DNA of 64,000 bases from Comamonas sp. KCTC 72670 (lineage in GTDB: Bacteria; Myxococcota; Myxococcia; Myxococcales; Myxococcaceae): contig BNCN01000003.1 of NCBI GenBank assembly GCA_014656495.1, positions 1-64,000 on the forward strand. The letters are read 5' to 3'. Shown here in pieces: positions 52,793 through 61,661 of the stretch. Below the pieces are notes generated by a model, which had not been told where the DNA came from, made no database searches, and saw only the letters and a program-made list of their open reading frames with translations. Position numbers and translations under genes: made by a program. Every line of letters begins with the position of its first letter. Position 1 is the first letter of the stretch.

Positions 52793-53677
52793 TCAGCCCG
52801 GGGCGATGACGCCTTCGTCAATCAACTGAGCGAGGATGCGCGCGGTGTCCAGCCGCGTCATCCCCGACAGCGAGAAGAGGTCCTCGTAGCTCACCGTGCC
52901 GTCAATCTGGGCCAGCACGAAGCCGGCGCGGTGGTCCAGGTTGAGCCAGATGATGTCGTCTGGCTGGAGCCGCACCTCGGGCACCCGGCCCAGGTCGCCC
53001 AGCTTGTTCTCCAGCCGCGACATCAGCATCTGCTCGCTGCGCACCCGCAGCGCCTCCACGCGCGAGTCCGTGGGCGCCAGCTCCTTCGCCTTGAAGAGCA
53101 GGTCCACCGCGCCGGAGTGGTCGTCCAGCTCCAGCAGGTCCGCCGCCCCGCGCAGGAGCAGGTCCAGCTCGCTCTCCGCCGCGGGGAGGCCGAACTCCTG
53201 GGTGGTCCCCTCGGGGACGCCGTACTCGTCGGTGTCGCCGGATGGGGTGACGACGGGCTCCTCGAAGTCGAGGTCCACGTCCCGCGCCAGGAGCTCCATG
53301 ACGTCCGCGGGCGCGCCGTCGGAGGCGACAGGCAGCACCACGGGCGTGGACGCGGCCGTGTTTCCGCTCTCGTGCGGCCCCCCCTGCCCGTCCGCCCAGG
53401 CGCCCCAATCTCCCTCCAGCACCGGGGCCATGGGCAGGCCCGCGGCCGTGGGTTTCAGGTGCCCGGGCAGCGGCTCGGACTCGGGCGGCCGTTCGAAGGG
53501 CGAGGACGTCCCGCGCGAGGGCGAGCCCGCGGCGGCGGCCAGGTACTCGCGCGCGCGGGTGTTGGAGGGGTCCAGCTCCAGCGCGCGTTCGAAGAGGCGC
53601 TGGGCGCCCTGGGAGTCGCCGCTGAGCCGCAGCCACAGCCCGGCCTCGATGAGCTGGTTCGCGCGCTGGGTGCTCAT
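52793..53677 (-). CDS. TPR protein, third gene of an Hsp70 operon
   Basis: 294 residues. A TPR unit at the start (ANQLIEAGLWLRLSGDSQGA, then RLFERALELDPSNTRAREYL) is followed by a Pro/Gly/Ser-rich linker and acidic middle (about residues 55-165). A second TPR-like unit follows (HSGAVDLLFKAKELAPTDSR), then a small C-terminal domain (AGFVLAQIDGTVSYEDLFSLSGM) seen in myxobacterial proteins and PilZ/DUF4388-like contexts. The start overlaps the Hsp70 stop by ATGA, so it is translationally coupled. It is probably an accessory of that chaperone; a direct function is unknown. Confidence 0.8.
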   Translation of the reverse strand: MSTQRANQLIEAGLWLRLSGDSQGAQRLFERALELDPSNTRAREYLAAAAGSPSRGTSSPFERPPESEPLPGHLKPTAAGLPMAPVLEGDWGAWADGQGGPHESGNTAASTPVVLPVASDGAPADVMELLARDVDLDFEEPVVTPSGDTDEYGVPEGTTQEFGLPAAESELDLLLRGAADLLELDDHSGAVDLLFKAKELAPTDSRVEALRVRSEQMLMSRLENKLGDLGRVPEVRLQPDDIIWLNLDHRAGFVLAQIDGTVSYEDLFSLSGMTRLDTARILAQLIDEGVIAPG

Positions 53678-55512
53678 CTGCCGTCCCGTGCCGAGGGCCC
53701 CTTGAGCTGCGTCAGGCACCCGGTGAGCAGCTCGCACGCCCGCGCCAGCGCCGCCACGTCCTCGCCGGCGCGAACCGCGCGCGCGTGCTCCAGCACCTGC
53801 TCCGCGCGGGGCATGACGTCCGGCGCCAGCCCGCCGCCACCGGGGAGCAGCCGCGCCCGCGTGAGCGCGTCCACCACGTCGCGCGCCAGCGAGTCCAGCT
53901 CCACCCGCCGCGTCTTCAATTCGTCCGACGCGCGCGCCGCGAGCAGGTACTCGCGCTGCTCGTCCATGATGCGCTGGAGTTCCTCCTCGGTGAGGCCGCT
54001 GGACGCGGTGACGGTGATGGACTGGCGCAGCCCTGTCTCGCGGTCCTTCGCGTGGACGGAGACGATGCCCTCCGCGTTGATGTCGAACGTGACGTCGATC
54101 TCCACCTGGCCCCGGGGCGCCTCGCGCAGGCCGGTGAGGACGAACTCGCCCAGCAGCTCGTTCTGGTGCGCCAGGTCGTGCTCGCCCTGCAGCACCATGA
54201 TCTTCACCACGCGCTGGAAGTCCTTCGACGTGGCGAAGACCTCGGTGGCGGACGTGGGCACCGTGGTGTTCTTGGGGATGAGCCGGCGCACCGAGCCGCC
54301 GGCGATGGCCACGCCCAGGCTCTGCGGCGTCACGTCCAGGAGCAGCAGCTCGTGCTCCGGCTGCACCAGCGCGTACGCCTGAATCGCGGCGCCCAGGGCG
54401 ACGACTTCGTCCGGGTGTACGCCCTTGCAGGGCTCGCGGCGGAAGTAGCCGCGCACGGCCTCGACGATCTTGGGCATGCGCGACATGCCACCGACGAGGA
54501 TGACCTCCTTGAGCTCGGAGGCGCGCACGCCCGCCTCGCCCAGCACCTCGGTGGTGATGCCCACCACCCGCTCGGCCAGGTCCGACGTGAGGTCGTCCAG
54601 CTTGTCGCGGCTCAGCGTGGACTGCAGGTGCAGCGCGGCGCCGCCGCCGGGCGGCGTGCAGATGAAGGGCAGGTTGAGCGCCGCCTCCTTCACGCTGGAC
54701 AGCTCCACCTTGGCCTTCTCCGCCGCGTCCTTGAGCCGCTGCAGCGCCATGCGGTCCTTGCGCAGGTCGATGCCGTGCTCCTTGGCGAAGCCGAAGACGA
54801 GCCACTCGATGATGCGGTTGTCCCAGTCCTCGCCGCCCAGGTACGTGTCCCCGCCGGTGCCCACCACGTCGAAGACGCCCTGGGAGATCTCCAGCACGGA
54901 CACGTCGAAGGTGCCGCCGCCCAGGTCCAGCACCGCCACGCGCCCGTTCACCGTGCGGCCAAAGCCGTAGGCCAGCGCCGCCGCCGTGGGCTCGTTGATG
55001 ATGCGCAGCACGTCCAGCCCGGCGATGCGGCCCGCGTCCTTGGTGGCCTGCCGCTGGGCGTCGTTGAAGTACGCCGGGACGGTGATGACGGCCTTGCTGA
55101 CGGGCCGGCCGAAGTGCGCCTCCGCGTCCGTCTTCAGCTCCTGGAGGATCATGGCGCTGATCTCCGGAACCGACAGGTCCTTGCCGCCCATGCGGATGCG
55201 CAGGTCATCGTGCTGCCCCGCGATGACCTCGTAGGGCAGCGAGCGCAGCGCGTCCTGCACCTCGTGCGAGGAGAACTTCCGGCCGATGAGCCGCTTGGCG
55301 GCGTACACCGTCTCCTGGGGGTTGGTGATGGCCTGACGCTTGGCGATGCCGCCCACCAGGCGTTTGCCATTCTTCGCCATGGCGATGACGGAGGGCGTGA
55401 GGCCCTGGCCCGTGCGGTTCTTGATGACCACGGGTTGGCCGTCCTGGACGGTGGCGACGATGCTGTTCGTCGTCCCCAGGTCGATGCCAATGAGAGGTTC
55501 GGGCTCAGCCAT
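53674..55512 (-). CDS. Hsp70-family (DnaK-like) chaperone
   Basis: 612 residues. The N-terminal ATPase domain is complete: [67 protein letters not shown] and [20 protein letters not shown]. The substrate-binding domain starts at [14 protein letters not shown]; the C-terminal helical lid is short, unlike DnaK, and lacks the EEVD-like tail. It is a paralogue rather than the house-keeping DnaK, encoded between a J-domain/TPR gene (18 bp) and a TPR gene (ATGA overlap). M. xanthus uses such paralogues in motility and development; that is family knowledge, not shown here. Confidence 0.93.
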   Translation of the reverse strand: MAEPEPLIGIDLGTTNSIVATVQDGQPVVIKNRTGQGLTPSVIAMAKNGKRLVGGIAKRQAITNPQETVYAAKRLIGRKFSSHEVQDALRSLPYEVIAGQHDDLRIRMGGKDLSVPEISAMILQELKTDAEAHFGRPVSKAVITVPAYFNDAQRQATKDAGRIAGLDVLRIINEPTAAALAYGFGRTVNGRVAVLDLGGGTFDVSVLEISQGVFDVVGTGGDTYLGGEDWDNRIIEWLVFGFAKEHGIDLRKDRMALQRLKDAAEKAKVELSSVKEAALNLPFICTPPGGGAALHLQSTLSRDKLDDLTSDLAERVVGITTEVLGEAGVRASELKEVILVGGMSRMPKIVEAVRGYFRREPCKGVHPDEVVALGAAIQAYALVQPEHELLLLDVTPQSLGVAIAGGSVRRLIPKNTTVPTSATEVFATSKDFQRVVKIMVLQGEHDLAHQNELLGEFVLTGLREAPRGQVEIDVTFDINAEGIVSVHAKDRETGLRQSITVTASSGLTEEELQRIMDEQREYLLAARASDELKTRRVELDSLARDVVDALTRARLLPGGGGLAPDVMPRAEQVLEHARAVRAGEDVAALARACELLTGCLTQLKGPSARDGR

Positions 55513-55530
55513 GGGGCAGCGTACTCGCTC

Positions 55531-56862
55531 CTAGAACGTCCATCGCAGCTTCTTCAGCGCCGCTTTCGCCTCGGCGTTGTCCGGGGCCAGCTTCGCCGCG
55601 TCCTCGAAGGCCCGCTTGGCGAGTTTCTTCGATCCCGCGTCCATCAGCACCTTTCCCAACGTCAGGTGGTGCTCCACCCGGGTGTCGTCCAGCTCCACGG
55701 CACGTTGCGCCAACCCGCGGATCTCCGCGGCATCCTGCCCCAGCAGTTGCCCCAGGCGGGCGGCCCGCCAGGCGGCCTCGGCGTTCTGGTCGTCCAACGA
55801 GCAGGCGAGCCGGTAGGCGGCCATGGCCCCCAGGCTGTCACCGTGCTGCTCCAGCTCCGTCCCCCGGGACACCTCGACGCCCGCGCGCTGCGCGTCGTGG
55901 GCTCGCCGCGCCTTCACCAGCAGGACGGCGACCTCCCGGTTCTTCGGGTCGAGGCTCTGGAGCTGGTGGAAGTCGTGGTAGGCGCGCTCCCAATCGCCGC
56001 TGGCGATGGCCGCCTTGCCGCGCGCCAGCAGCTCCGCGAGCCGCCCCGTGCGGGCCAGGTAGGGATGACGCGCCAGCCGGGCCTGCCGCTCCGCGCGGCG
56101 GGCCTCGGACTCCACCGGGTCGGCTGGCGGCGAGGCCGGCGGCGGGACGCTGGCGGCGGGCGCGGGACGCGACACCGGGGCCACGTGGTGGACGGGGGGC
56201 GGCTCGGGCGTCAGCAGGTGCTGGGTTGGCGGTGGCGGCGCGGAGGGCGCGGGAGGCGGCGGCGCGGCGGCCTTCTCCGCCTGGGCCAGCGCGGGATGTC
56301 CCCGCAGGTAGGCCTCGCGCTTGTCCGGCTGCATCAGCACGTTGTGCGCGTCCGTGAGGCGCCGGAAGATGCGCTCCATGCGGGCGCGGAAGCTGCCCAG
56401 GTTCTTCCCGAAGTAACGGTCCGGGTGGAAGCGGCGCGAGGCGTTGTAATACGCCTGCTTCACCTCCGACGCCGGCGCCCCGGGCTTCAGTCCCAGCACG
56501 GCGAAGTGGTCCAGGCTGTCCAGCGAGCGCTCCAGCTCGATGATCTCCTTCTTCCGCTCCGGCTCGAGGTCCACCTGCTCGGCCATCGCGGCGTCCACCG
56601 TGGGCGCGGGCGCGCCCCGGGGCACCACCCGGGCGGGGACGATGGCGCCCTTGGCGCGCAGCGACAGCAGCACGGCGATGGTGCGCGGCTCGCCCAGCCT
56701 GGAGCGCGCCAGGACCTGGTCGATGCGCTCCACGCGGCCGACGAGCTGCAACACCGCGCCCTCCTCCGCGCTGAGCTGGAGGCGCGCCGTATCCAGTTGG
56801 GGAACCGTGGCGATGTGATCCGTCAGGGCCCCCAGCCCGACGATCGTGTTTGACGCACTCAC
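55531..56862 (-). CDS. J-domain/TPR co-chaperone
   Basis: About 443 residues from GTG 56862. The first 110 residues form a small helical/beta domain (VGLGALTDHIATVPQLD), then a J-domain: HFAVLGLKPGAPASEVKQAY, with the HPD tripeptide in RRFHPDRYFGK. After a Pro-rich linker (PPPPAPSAPPPP) come TPR-like helices (ASGDWERAYHDFHQLQSLDP, GAMAAYRLACSLDDQNAEA, TLGKVLMDAGSKKLAKRAF). It should recruit and stimulate the Hsp70 encoded 18 bp downstream. A TTG start at 56925 would place the start codon inside a hairpin, which argues for GTG 56862. Confidence 0.82.
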   Translation of the reverse strand: MSASNTIVGLGALTDHIATVPQLDTARLQLSAEEGAVLQLVGRVERIDQVLARSRLGEPRTIAVLLSLRAKGAIVPARVVPRGAPAPTVDAAMAEQVDLEPERKKEIIELERSLDSLDHFAVLGLKPGAPASEVKQAYYNASRRFHPDRYFGKNLGSFRARMERIFRRLTDAHNVLMQPDKREAYLRGHPALAQAEKAAAPPPPAPSAPPPPTQHLLTPEPPPVHHVAPVSRPAPAASVPPPASPPADPVESEARRAERQARLARHPYLARTGRLAELLARGKAAIASGDWERAYHDFHQLQSLDPKNREVAVLLVKARRAHDAQRAGVEVSRGTELEQHGDSLGAMAAYRLACSLDDQNAEAAWRAARLGQLLGQDAAEIRGLAQRAVELDDTRVEHHLTLGKVLMDAGSKKLAKRAFEDAAKLAPDNAEAKAALKKLRWTF

Positions 56863-56901
56863 AGTGACGGTCCGAGGAAAGACTTCCGGAGTTTCCAGCG
56901 T

Positions 56902-56940
56902 AGGGTTCCGGACGCAGGGCGTCAAACGTCCGTGAACCCT
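56902..56940 (-). terminator. Hairpin downstream of argD
   Basis: On the minus strand AGGGTTCACGGACG pairs with CGTCCGGAACCCT, giving 13 pairs with one bulged A and a 12-base loop. It begins about 32 bases after the argD stop. No T-run follows. It probably separates hslVU-argD from the chaperone operon. Confidence 0.45.
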
Positions 56941-56971
56941 TCACGCGAGCAGAGCTGAACGGCCGCGGCCC

Positions 56972-58216
56972 TCAGTTGACGGCGAGCACGCGCTCGAGGA
57001 TGGCCAGGCCCTCGTCCAGCTCGCGCACCGTGACGATGAAGGGCGGCGCGAAGCGGAGGGTCCGTTCGCCGGCGGCATTCACGAGCAGTCCTTCGCCGCG
57101 CAGTTGGGCGATGACAGGCGCGACCTCACGGTCCAGCTCCACGCCCAGCAGCAGCCCCTGGCCCCGGACGGCCTGGATGCGGCCCGCGGGCAGACGGGCC
57201 TGGAGCTCCCTCGCCCGGGCCTGGAAGTGGGCGCCCTTCTCCTGGACCTCGTCCAGGAAGCCCGGGCGCCGGAGGATGCGCACCACCGCGTTGGCGGCCG
57301 CGGCGGCCACCGGGTTGCCACCAAAGGTCGAGCCGTGCGTCCCCGGCGTGAGGCTGGCGGCCAGCGCTTCCTTGCAGAGCATGGCGCCAATGGGCAGGCC
57401 ATTGCCCAGCGCCTTGGCCAGGCTGATGCCGTCCGGAAGGATGCCCTCGTGCATGAAGCCGAACGGCTTGCCGGTGCGGCCCATGCCCGTCTGCACCTCG
57501 TCCACGAGGAGCAGCAGGCCCGCTTCGTCACACAGCGCGCGCAGGGCCTTGAGGAAGCCCGGAGGCGCCACGCGCACCCCGCCCTCCCCCTGGATGGGCT
57601 CCACCAGGATGGCCGCGGTCGCCGGGCCCACCGCCTTGCGCACGGCCTCCACGTCGCCGTAGGGCACGTGCGTGAAGCCGGCGGGCAGCGGCTCGAAGCC
57701 CTTGTGGTACTTCGCCTGGCCGGTGGCGGTGACGGTGGCCAGGGTGCGGCCGTGGAAGCTGCTGTCGAAGGTGATGACCTCGAAGCGCTCCGGCGTGCCC
57801 CGGTCCTTCATCACCTTGCGCGTCAGCTTGAGCAGCGCCTCGTTCGCCTCCGCGCCCGAGTTGCAGAAGAACACGCGCTCCAGCCCCGACCACTCGGTGA
57901 GCTGCGCGGCCAGGTCGATCTGCGGCTGCGAATAGAACACGTTGGAGACGTGCCACAGCGAGTCCAACTGCGCCTTGGCGGCGGCGACCACGTCCGGGTG
58001 GCAGTGGCCCAGCGCGCACGTGGCGATGCCGCCAATCAAATCCAGATACTCGCGGCCTTCCGTATCCCAGACGCGCGTGCCCTGCCCCCGCGCCAGCACG
58101 AAGGGCGGCTGCTTGTAGTTCTGCAGCAGGTGGCGCTTCGCCTTCTGGACGAGGGCGTCGGTGGCGGAATCGGACGATGCGGAGGGGGACAACTCGGATT
58201 GCGACAAGGCAGTCAT
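56972..58216 (-). CDS. argD: Acetylornithine aminotransferase-type class III aminotransferase
   Basis: A 414-residue PLP enzyme. Substrate/cofactor blocks include YLDLIGGIATCALGHCHPDV, NSGAEANEALLKLTRKV, FHGRTLATVTATGQ, LLLVDEVQTGMGRTGKPF and the PLP lysine in SLAKALGNGLPIGAM near residue 267, then HGSTFGGNPVAAAAANAV. The DEVQTGMGRTG and GSTFGGN context fits ArgD/acetylornithine or succinyl-ornithine aminotransferase. Start ATG 58216 follows 37 bp after hslU, so it may be read with hslVU, an unusual pairing of arginine synthesis with a protease. Confidence 0.88.
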   Translation of the reverse strand: MTALSQSELSPSASSDSATDALVQKAKRHLLQNYKQPPFVLARGQGTRVWDTEGREYLDLIGGIATCALGHCHPDVVAAAKAQLDSLWHVSNVFYSQPQIDLAAQLTEWSGLERVFFCNSGAEANEALLKLTRKVMKDRGTPERFEVITFDSSFHGRTLATVTATGQAKYHKGFEPLPAGFTHVPYGDVEAVRKAVGPATAAILVEPIQGEGGVRVAPPGFLKALRALCDEAGLLLLVDEVQTGMGRTGKPFGFMHEGILPDGISLAKALGNGLPIGAMLCKEALAASLTPGTHGSTFGGNPVAAAAANAVVRILRRPGFLDEVQEKGAHFQARARELQARLPAGRIQAVRGQGLLLGVELDREVAPVIAQLRGEGLLVNAAGERTLRFAPPFIVTVRELDEGLAILERVLAVN

Positions 58217-58253
58217 CCTTCGTGCGGTGCTGTGCCCCTCCGCATATAGCGCG

Positions 58254-59651
58254 CTACAGGATGTAGCGCGACAGGTCCTCGTCCTGGACGATGGCGGCCA
58301 GGCGCTCACGCACGTAAGCAGCGTCCACCTGGAAATCCCGGGGTCCCATCTCACTGGCCGAGAAGGACACCTCATCCAGGAGTCGCTCCAGGATGGTGTG
58401 CAGCCGGCGGGCGCCGATGTTCGCCGTGCGCTCGTTGGCCTGCTGGGCGATGCGCGCCAGCTCCGTCACCGCGTCGTCTGTGAAGGACAGACGCACACCT
58501 TCGGTGCCGAGCAGCGCCGTGTACTGTCGCAGGAGTGAATTCTTCGGCTCCCGGAGGATCCGAACCAGGTCCTCGCCGGTGAGGGGCTCCAGCTCCACGC
58601 GGATGGGGAAGCGGCCCTGGAGCTCGGGAATCAAGTCGCTGGGCTTGGAGACGTGGAAGGCGCCCGCGGCGATGAAGAGCATGTGGTCCGTCTTCACCAC
58701 GCCGTACTTGGTGTTGACGGACGAGCCCTCCACGATGGGCAGGATGTCCCGCTGGACGCCCTCCCGGGACACGTCCGGGCCGCCGCCGCCCTTCCCGCCG
58801 CCGTCGCGGCTGGCGATCTTGTCGATTTCGTCGATGAAGATGATGCCGTTCATCTCCGCGCGGATGACGGCCTCGCGCTGGACGCGGTCGGGGTCCACCA
58901 GCTTGGCGGCCTCTTCCTTGCGCAGGAGCTGAAGCGCCTCGGGCACGCGCACGCGGCGGCGGCGCGTCTTGTTCATGCCCGGCATGTTCTTGAAGAGGTC
59001 CTGGAGGTTGACGCCAATCTCCTCCATGCCCTGGCCGGAGAAGTTGCGCATGAACGTGGGCGAGGACTCCGCCGTCTCCACCTCGACCTCCACGTCATCC
59101 AGCGTGCCGGCGCGGAGCTGCGCGCGGAACTTCTCGCGGGCGCTGTCGCTGGCGCGCTGGGCGGGCGGAGGCGGCGGCGGGGCGAAGCCGAACGGCGGCG
59201 TCGCGGTGGACGTCTTGCCGCCGCCCTGCATCAGCTCCATGAGGCGGTCCTCGGCCTGCTCCTCGGCGCGCGGGCCCACCTTCTCGGTCTCCTCCTCGCG
59301 CACCAGGGCGATGGCGGCCTCGACGAGGTCGCGAATCATGGACTCGACGTCGCGGCCGACGTAGCCGACCTCGGTGAACTTGGAGGCCTCCACCTTGACG
59401 AAGGGGGCCTGGGCCAGCTTCGCGAGCCGGCGGGCGATCTCCGTCTTCCCCACGCCGGTGGGGCCAATCATGATGATGTTCTTGGGGTGGATTTCGTCGC
59501 GCAGGTCATCCGTCACCTGCTGGCGGCGCCACCGGTTGCGCAGGGCGATGGCGACGGCGCGCTTGGCGGCGTTCTGCCCGACGATGTAACGGTCCAGCTC
59601 GCTGACGACCTCGCGAGGCGTGAAAGCGGACAACTTGCGCGATTCGGCCAC
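58254..59651 (-). CDS. hslU: ATP-dependent protease ATPase subunit HslU
   Basis: A 465-residue AAA+ unfoldase of the HslVU (ClpYQ) protease. [22 protein letters not shown] opens the protein (quoted in part: [17 protein letters not shown]). Walker [10 protein letters not shown] lies at residues 63-71, the pore loop and the I-domain in 130-240, Walker [13 protein letters not shown] near 275, sensor and C-terminal [17 protein letters not shown], and it ends [17 protein letters not shown], the tail that docks into HslV. It lies 12 bp after hslV in one operon. Confidence 0.97.
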   Translation of the reverse strand: MAESRKLSAFTPREVVSELDRYIVGQNAAKRAVAIALRNRWRRQQVTDDLRDEIHPKNIIMIGPTGVGKTEIARRLAKLAQAPFVKVEASKFTEVGYVGRDVESMIRDLVEAAIALVREEETEKVGPRAEEQAEDRLMELMQGGGKTSTATPPFGFAPPPPPPAQRASDSAREKFRAQLRAGTLDDVEVEVETAESSPTFMRNFSGQGMEEIGVNLQDLFKNMPGMNKTRRRRVRVPEALQLLRKEEAAKLVDPDRVQREAVIRAEMNGIIFIDEIDKIASRDGGGKGGGGPDVSREGVQRDILPIVEGSSVNTKYGVVKTDHMLFIAAGAFHVSKPSDLIPELQGRFPIRVELEPLTGEDLVRILREPKNSLLRQYTALLGTEGVRLSFTDDAVTELARIAQQANERTANIGARRLHTILERLLDEVSFSASEMGPRDFQVDAAYVRERLAAIVQDEDLSRYIL

Positions 59652-59663
59652 GGGGTATCTCTC

Positions 59664-60191
59664 CTAGAGCTCTTCGATGGAGATGTTGGCGTTGGTGTAG
59701 ATGTCGATCTCGCCCGCGATGGTGAGCGACTGGTGGACCACGTCGCGAGCGGAGAGCTGGGTGTGCGCCATGAGGGCGCGCGCGGCGGCGAAGGCGTAGG
59801 GGCCGCCGCTGCCCACGGCGGCGATGCCGTAGTCGGGCTCGATGACGTCGCCGGCGCCGGAGAGGATGAAAGTCTTCTCCTTGTCCGCGACGATGAGGAG
59901 CGCCTCCAGCCGGCGGAGGAAGCGGTCGGTGCGCCAGTCCTTGCCCAGCTCCACGCAGGCGCGGGCCATGTTCTTCTGGTGCTCCTTGAGCTTGGCCTCG
60001 AAGCGCTCGAAGAGCGTGAAGGCGTCCGCGGTGCTGCCCGCGAAGCCCGCGAGCACCTGGCCTTCACCCAGGCGGCGAACCTTCTTCGCCGTGTTCTTCA
60101 TCACGGTCTTCTCGAGGGAGACCTGGCCGTCGCTGGCGATGGCGACCTTGCCGTCGCGCCGCACACAGAGAATGGTGGTGCCGTGGAACAT
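59664..60191 (-). CDS. hslV: ATP-dependent protease proteolytic subunit HslV
   Basis: A 175-residue N-terminal-threonine peptidase. It begins [22 protein letters not shown]: cleavage after Gly4 (MFHG) would expose the catalytic Thr of TTIL. It also has the family features [35 protein letters not shown] and the C-terminal [15 protein letters not shown]. The dodecamer partners HslU. A perfect inverted repeat ends 2 bases before its start codon. It is the first gene of hslV-hslU-argD. Confidence 0.96.
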   Translation of the reverse strand: MFHGTTILCVRRDGKVAIASDGQVSLEKTVMKNTAKKVRRLGEGQVLAGFAGSTADAFTLFERFEAKLKEHQKNMARACVELGKDWRTDRFLRRLEALLIVADKEKTFILSGAGDVIEPDYGIAAVGSGGPYAFAAARALMAHTQLSARDVVHQSLTIAGEIDIYTNANISIEEL

Positions 60192-60193
60192 AG

Positions 60194-60219
60194 GACCCCG
60201 GGTTTAACAAGCCGGGGTC
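60194..60219 (-). promoter_or_regulatory. Leader hairpin covering the hslV ribosome-binding region
   Basis: GACCCCGG (60194-60201) and CCGGGGTC (60212-60219) are perfect 8-bp arms around a 10-base A/T-rich loop. On the minus strand the hairpin ends 2 bases before the hslV ATG, so the purine-rich GGGGTC that would serve as ribosome site lies in a stem. A structured hslVU leader is known from E. coli; any control of translation here is inferred. Confidence 0.5.
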
Positions 60220-60294
60220 GGCGTTTCCAAGGAACAGTGACTGCCTGTCTGCTCCCGTACCGTTTCGTGCGCGACGGGGCGCCGCATCACGACG

Positions 60295-60597
60295 TCATCC
60301 GTCATGCCCCTGGCGCGGCTCCCGGCGCCTCAGCAGTGCCGGCAGCGACCACTGCACGACGCCGTGCACGATGACCAGTCCCGCGAGAAGCGGGAGGAAG
60401 CGGTCCAGGGATAGCGCCGTTCGAATCGCGCAGAACAGGAGATAGCCAATCAGGGCGACCACCGGCACACCCGAGGCCATCCGCGGCTGGTGTCTCGTGC
60501 GCCAGAACAGGAAGACGGTGGACGCGTCACAGAGAAGGCCCAGTCCCAGAAAGCCCCAGGCCAGCACGTTGGCGATGAAGGTGAACCCAGCGGTCAC
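60295..60597 (-). CDS. Small hydrophobic membrane protein
   Basis: 100 residues with three hydrophobic stretches (FIANVLAWGFLGLGLLC, GVPVVALIGYLLFCAIRTAL, FLPLLAGLVIVHGVVQW) and a basic C-terminal tail. No family was recognised. It lies 21 bp downstream of the DUF4265-type gene on the same strand, so it may belong to that immunity-like cluster, or it may be an ordinary housekeeping membrane protein. Confidence 0.6.
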   Translation of the reverse strand: MTAGFTFIANVLAWGFLGLGLLCDASTVFLFWRTRHQPRMASGVPVVALIGYLLFCAIRTALSLDRFLPLLAGLVIVHGVVQWSLPALLRRREPRQGHDG

Positions 60598-60618
60598 GAC
60601 ACACCTCTTCGCCCCAGG

Positions 60619-61068
60619 CTACTGACGAAGAATCGGCTCTTCGTAATCGATACCGCCGCGACCAGCCTCGCCCTGAAGGTATTCCTGGACATCGAGCAGG
60701 CTCACTTCCCCGGGAATGCTTACGGCGAGCAACTGATAGTGTTCCGTGTATTCAGTCACGCAGCCCATTTTCACAAGGGCATCGTTCACGGGCTCCAGAC
60801 AGGCGGGGTCCCAGAAGGCGACCCTCACAAGTGAGTTCGTGGATCGCTCCACCACTGACTCAAACCAGCGAACTCCCTCTTCCCATCGTATCGAGACGGT
60901 GTCGCCAAGCGTCGCCTGGCGCGCGAAGAACGGCGTGTTCTCGATAATGAAGCCCGGAGCGCCGGGCTCGACCCGAGCCCAGACCGACTCAACGGACGCG
61001 GGAGGATACCCGTCCTCATCGGGCTCCAATTGAAAAAACACTTTCACCATGGAGGGAGAATCTGTCAT
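60619..61068 (-). CDS. DUF4265-type protein, possible immunity factor
   Basis: 149 residues from ATG 61068 with AGGGG upstream; GTG 61071 is the alternative. The acidic soluble protein starts with VKVFFQLEPDEDGYPPASVE and continues ESVWARVEPGAPGFIIENTPF and LGDTVSIRW. This is the pattern of the DUF4265 family, often found near polymorphic-toxin genes. The G+C of its coding lines is about 57% by my count, far below the neighbours. It follows the Imm21-like gene by 24 bp. Confidence 0.65.
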   Translation of the reverse strand: MTDSPSMVKVFFQLEPDEDGYPPASVESVWARVEPGAPGFIIENTPFFARQATLGDTVSIRWEEGVRWFESVVERSTNSLVRVAFWDPACLEPVNDALVKMGCVTEYTEHYQLLAVSIPGEVSLLDVQEYLQGEAGRGGIDYEEPILRQ

Positions 61069-61092
61069 CACAACACCCCTGACGTTTCCTTC

Positions 61093-61593
61093 TCAGCGCC
61101 CCAGAGAATGGAGAATCAGCCAAACCTCTCGTGCCTCGTCCTTGACGCTGTAAGTGCGAATCACATCGGCCCCCTCGTACAGCGTGAACTCAATCGACTC
61201 AGCGCGTGAGCCCACATCACTGCTATCGAGAATCACGTAAGGCTCAGCCCGCAGCGTCACGCGCAGTGTCTCAACAGGAACCAAGCCGCCCAGGTCCGCA
61301 GTCATGGCGACATTCAGGAGTTCGCCTTCGGAGGGTCCATACATCCAACGAACCACCGCCAGCCCCTCTGGCCGCTGAATCACACATGTTGACATGGGCT
61401 CATCACCGAGGACCAAGACCTGCCCCCAGTGGCGATTCAACACGTTGAGGTAGCCGGTGACGCCACAGGCCTCGTCGTAATCGCTGTTGGTGATGCCCTT
61501 CCATTCCGCGCGGCAAGCGCGCGGCACGACAATGAGCGGCCCTCCCGTGGATTCAATCCACGGCCTCGCCAACTCCTCCCCCCATACACTCAT
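61093..61593 (-). CDS. Imm21-like immunity protein
   Basis: 166 residues from ATG 61593 (MSVWGEELARPW). The segments WIESTGGPLIVVP, SDYDEACGVTGYLNVL, GQVLVLGDEPMSTCVI and AVVRWMYGPSEGELL match my memory of the immunity-21 family, which protects against secreted polymorphic toxins. The region has lower G+C than its surroundings, a sign of recent acquisition. No toxin gene is in the window, so it is an orphan immunity gene. It lies 68 bp downstream of xerC and 24 bp upstream of the DUF4265-type gene. Confidence 0.65.
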   Translation of the reverse strand: MSVWGEELARPWIESTGGPLIVVPRACRAEWKGITNSDYDEACGVTGYLNVLNRHWGQVLVLGDEPMSTCVIQRPEGLAVVRWMYGPSEGELLNVAMTADLGGLVPVETLRVTLRAEPYVILDSSDVGSRAESIEFTLYEGADVIRTYSVKDEAREVWLILHSLGR

Positions 61594-61661
61594 CGACCAC
61601 TCCCCGATGAAGCTGCAATGACCTGCATCTACCAGCCCCCGTGAGAGGACTGCCGCGCCCC

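Noticed and set aside
53785-56853. A 1022-codon plus-strand frame opposite the Hsp70 operon
   Set aside because: It is a shadow of the Hsp70 and J-domain genes, produced by codon bias.
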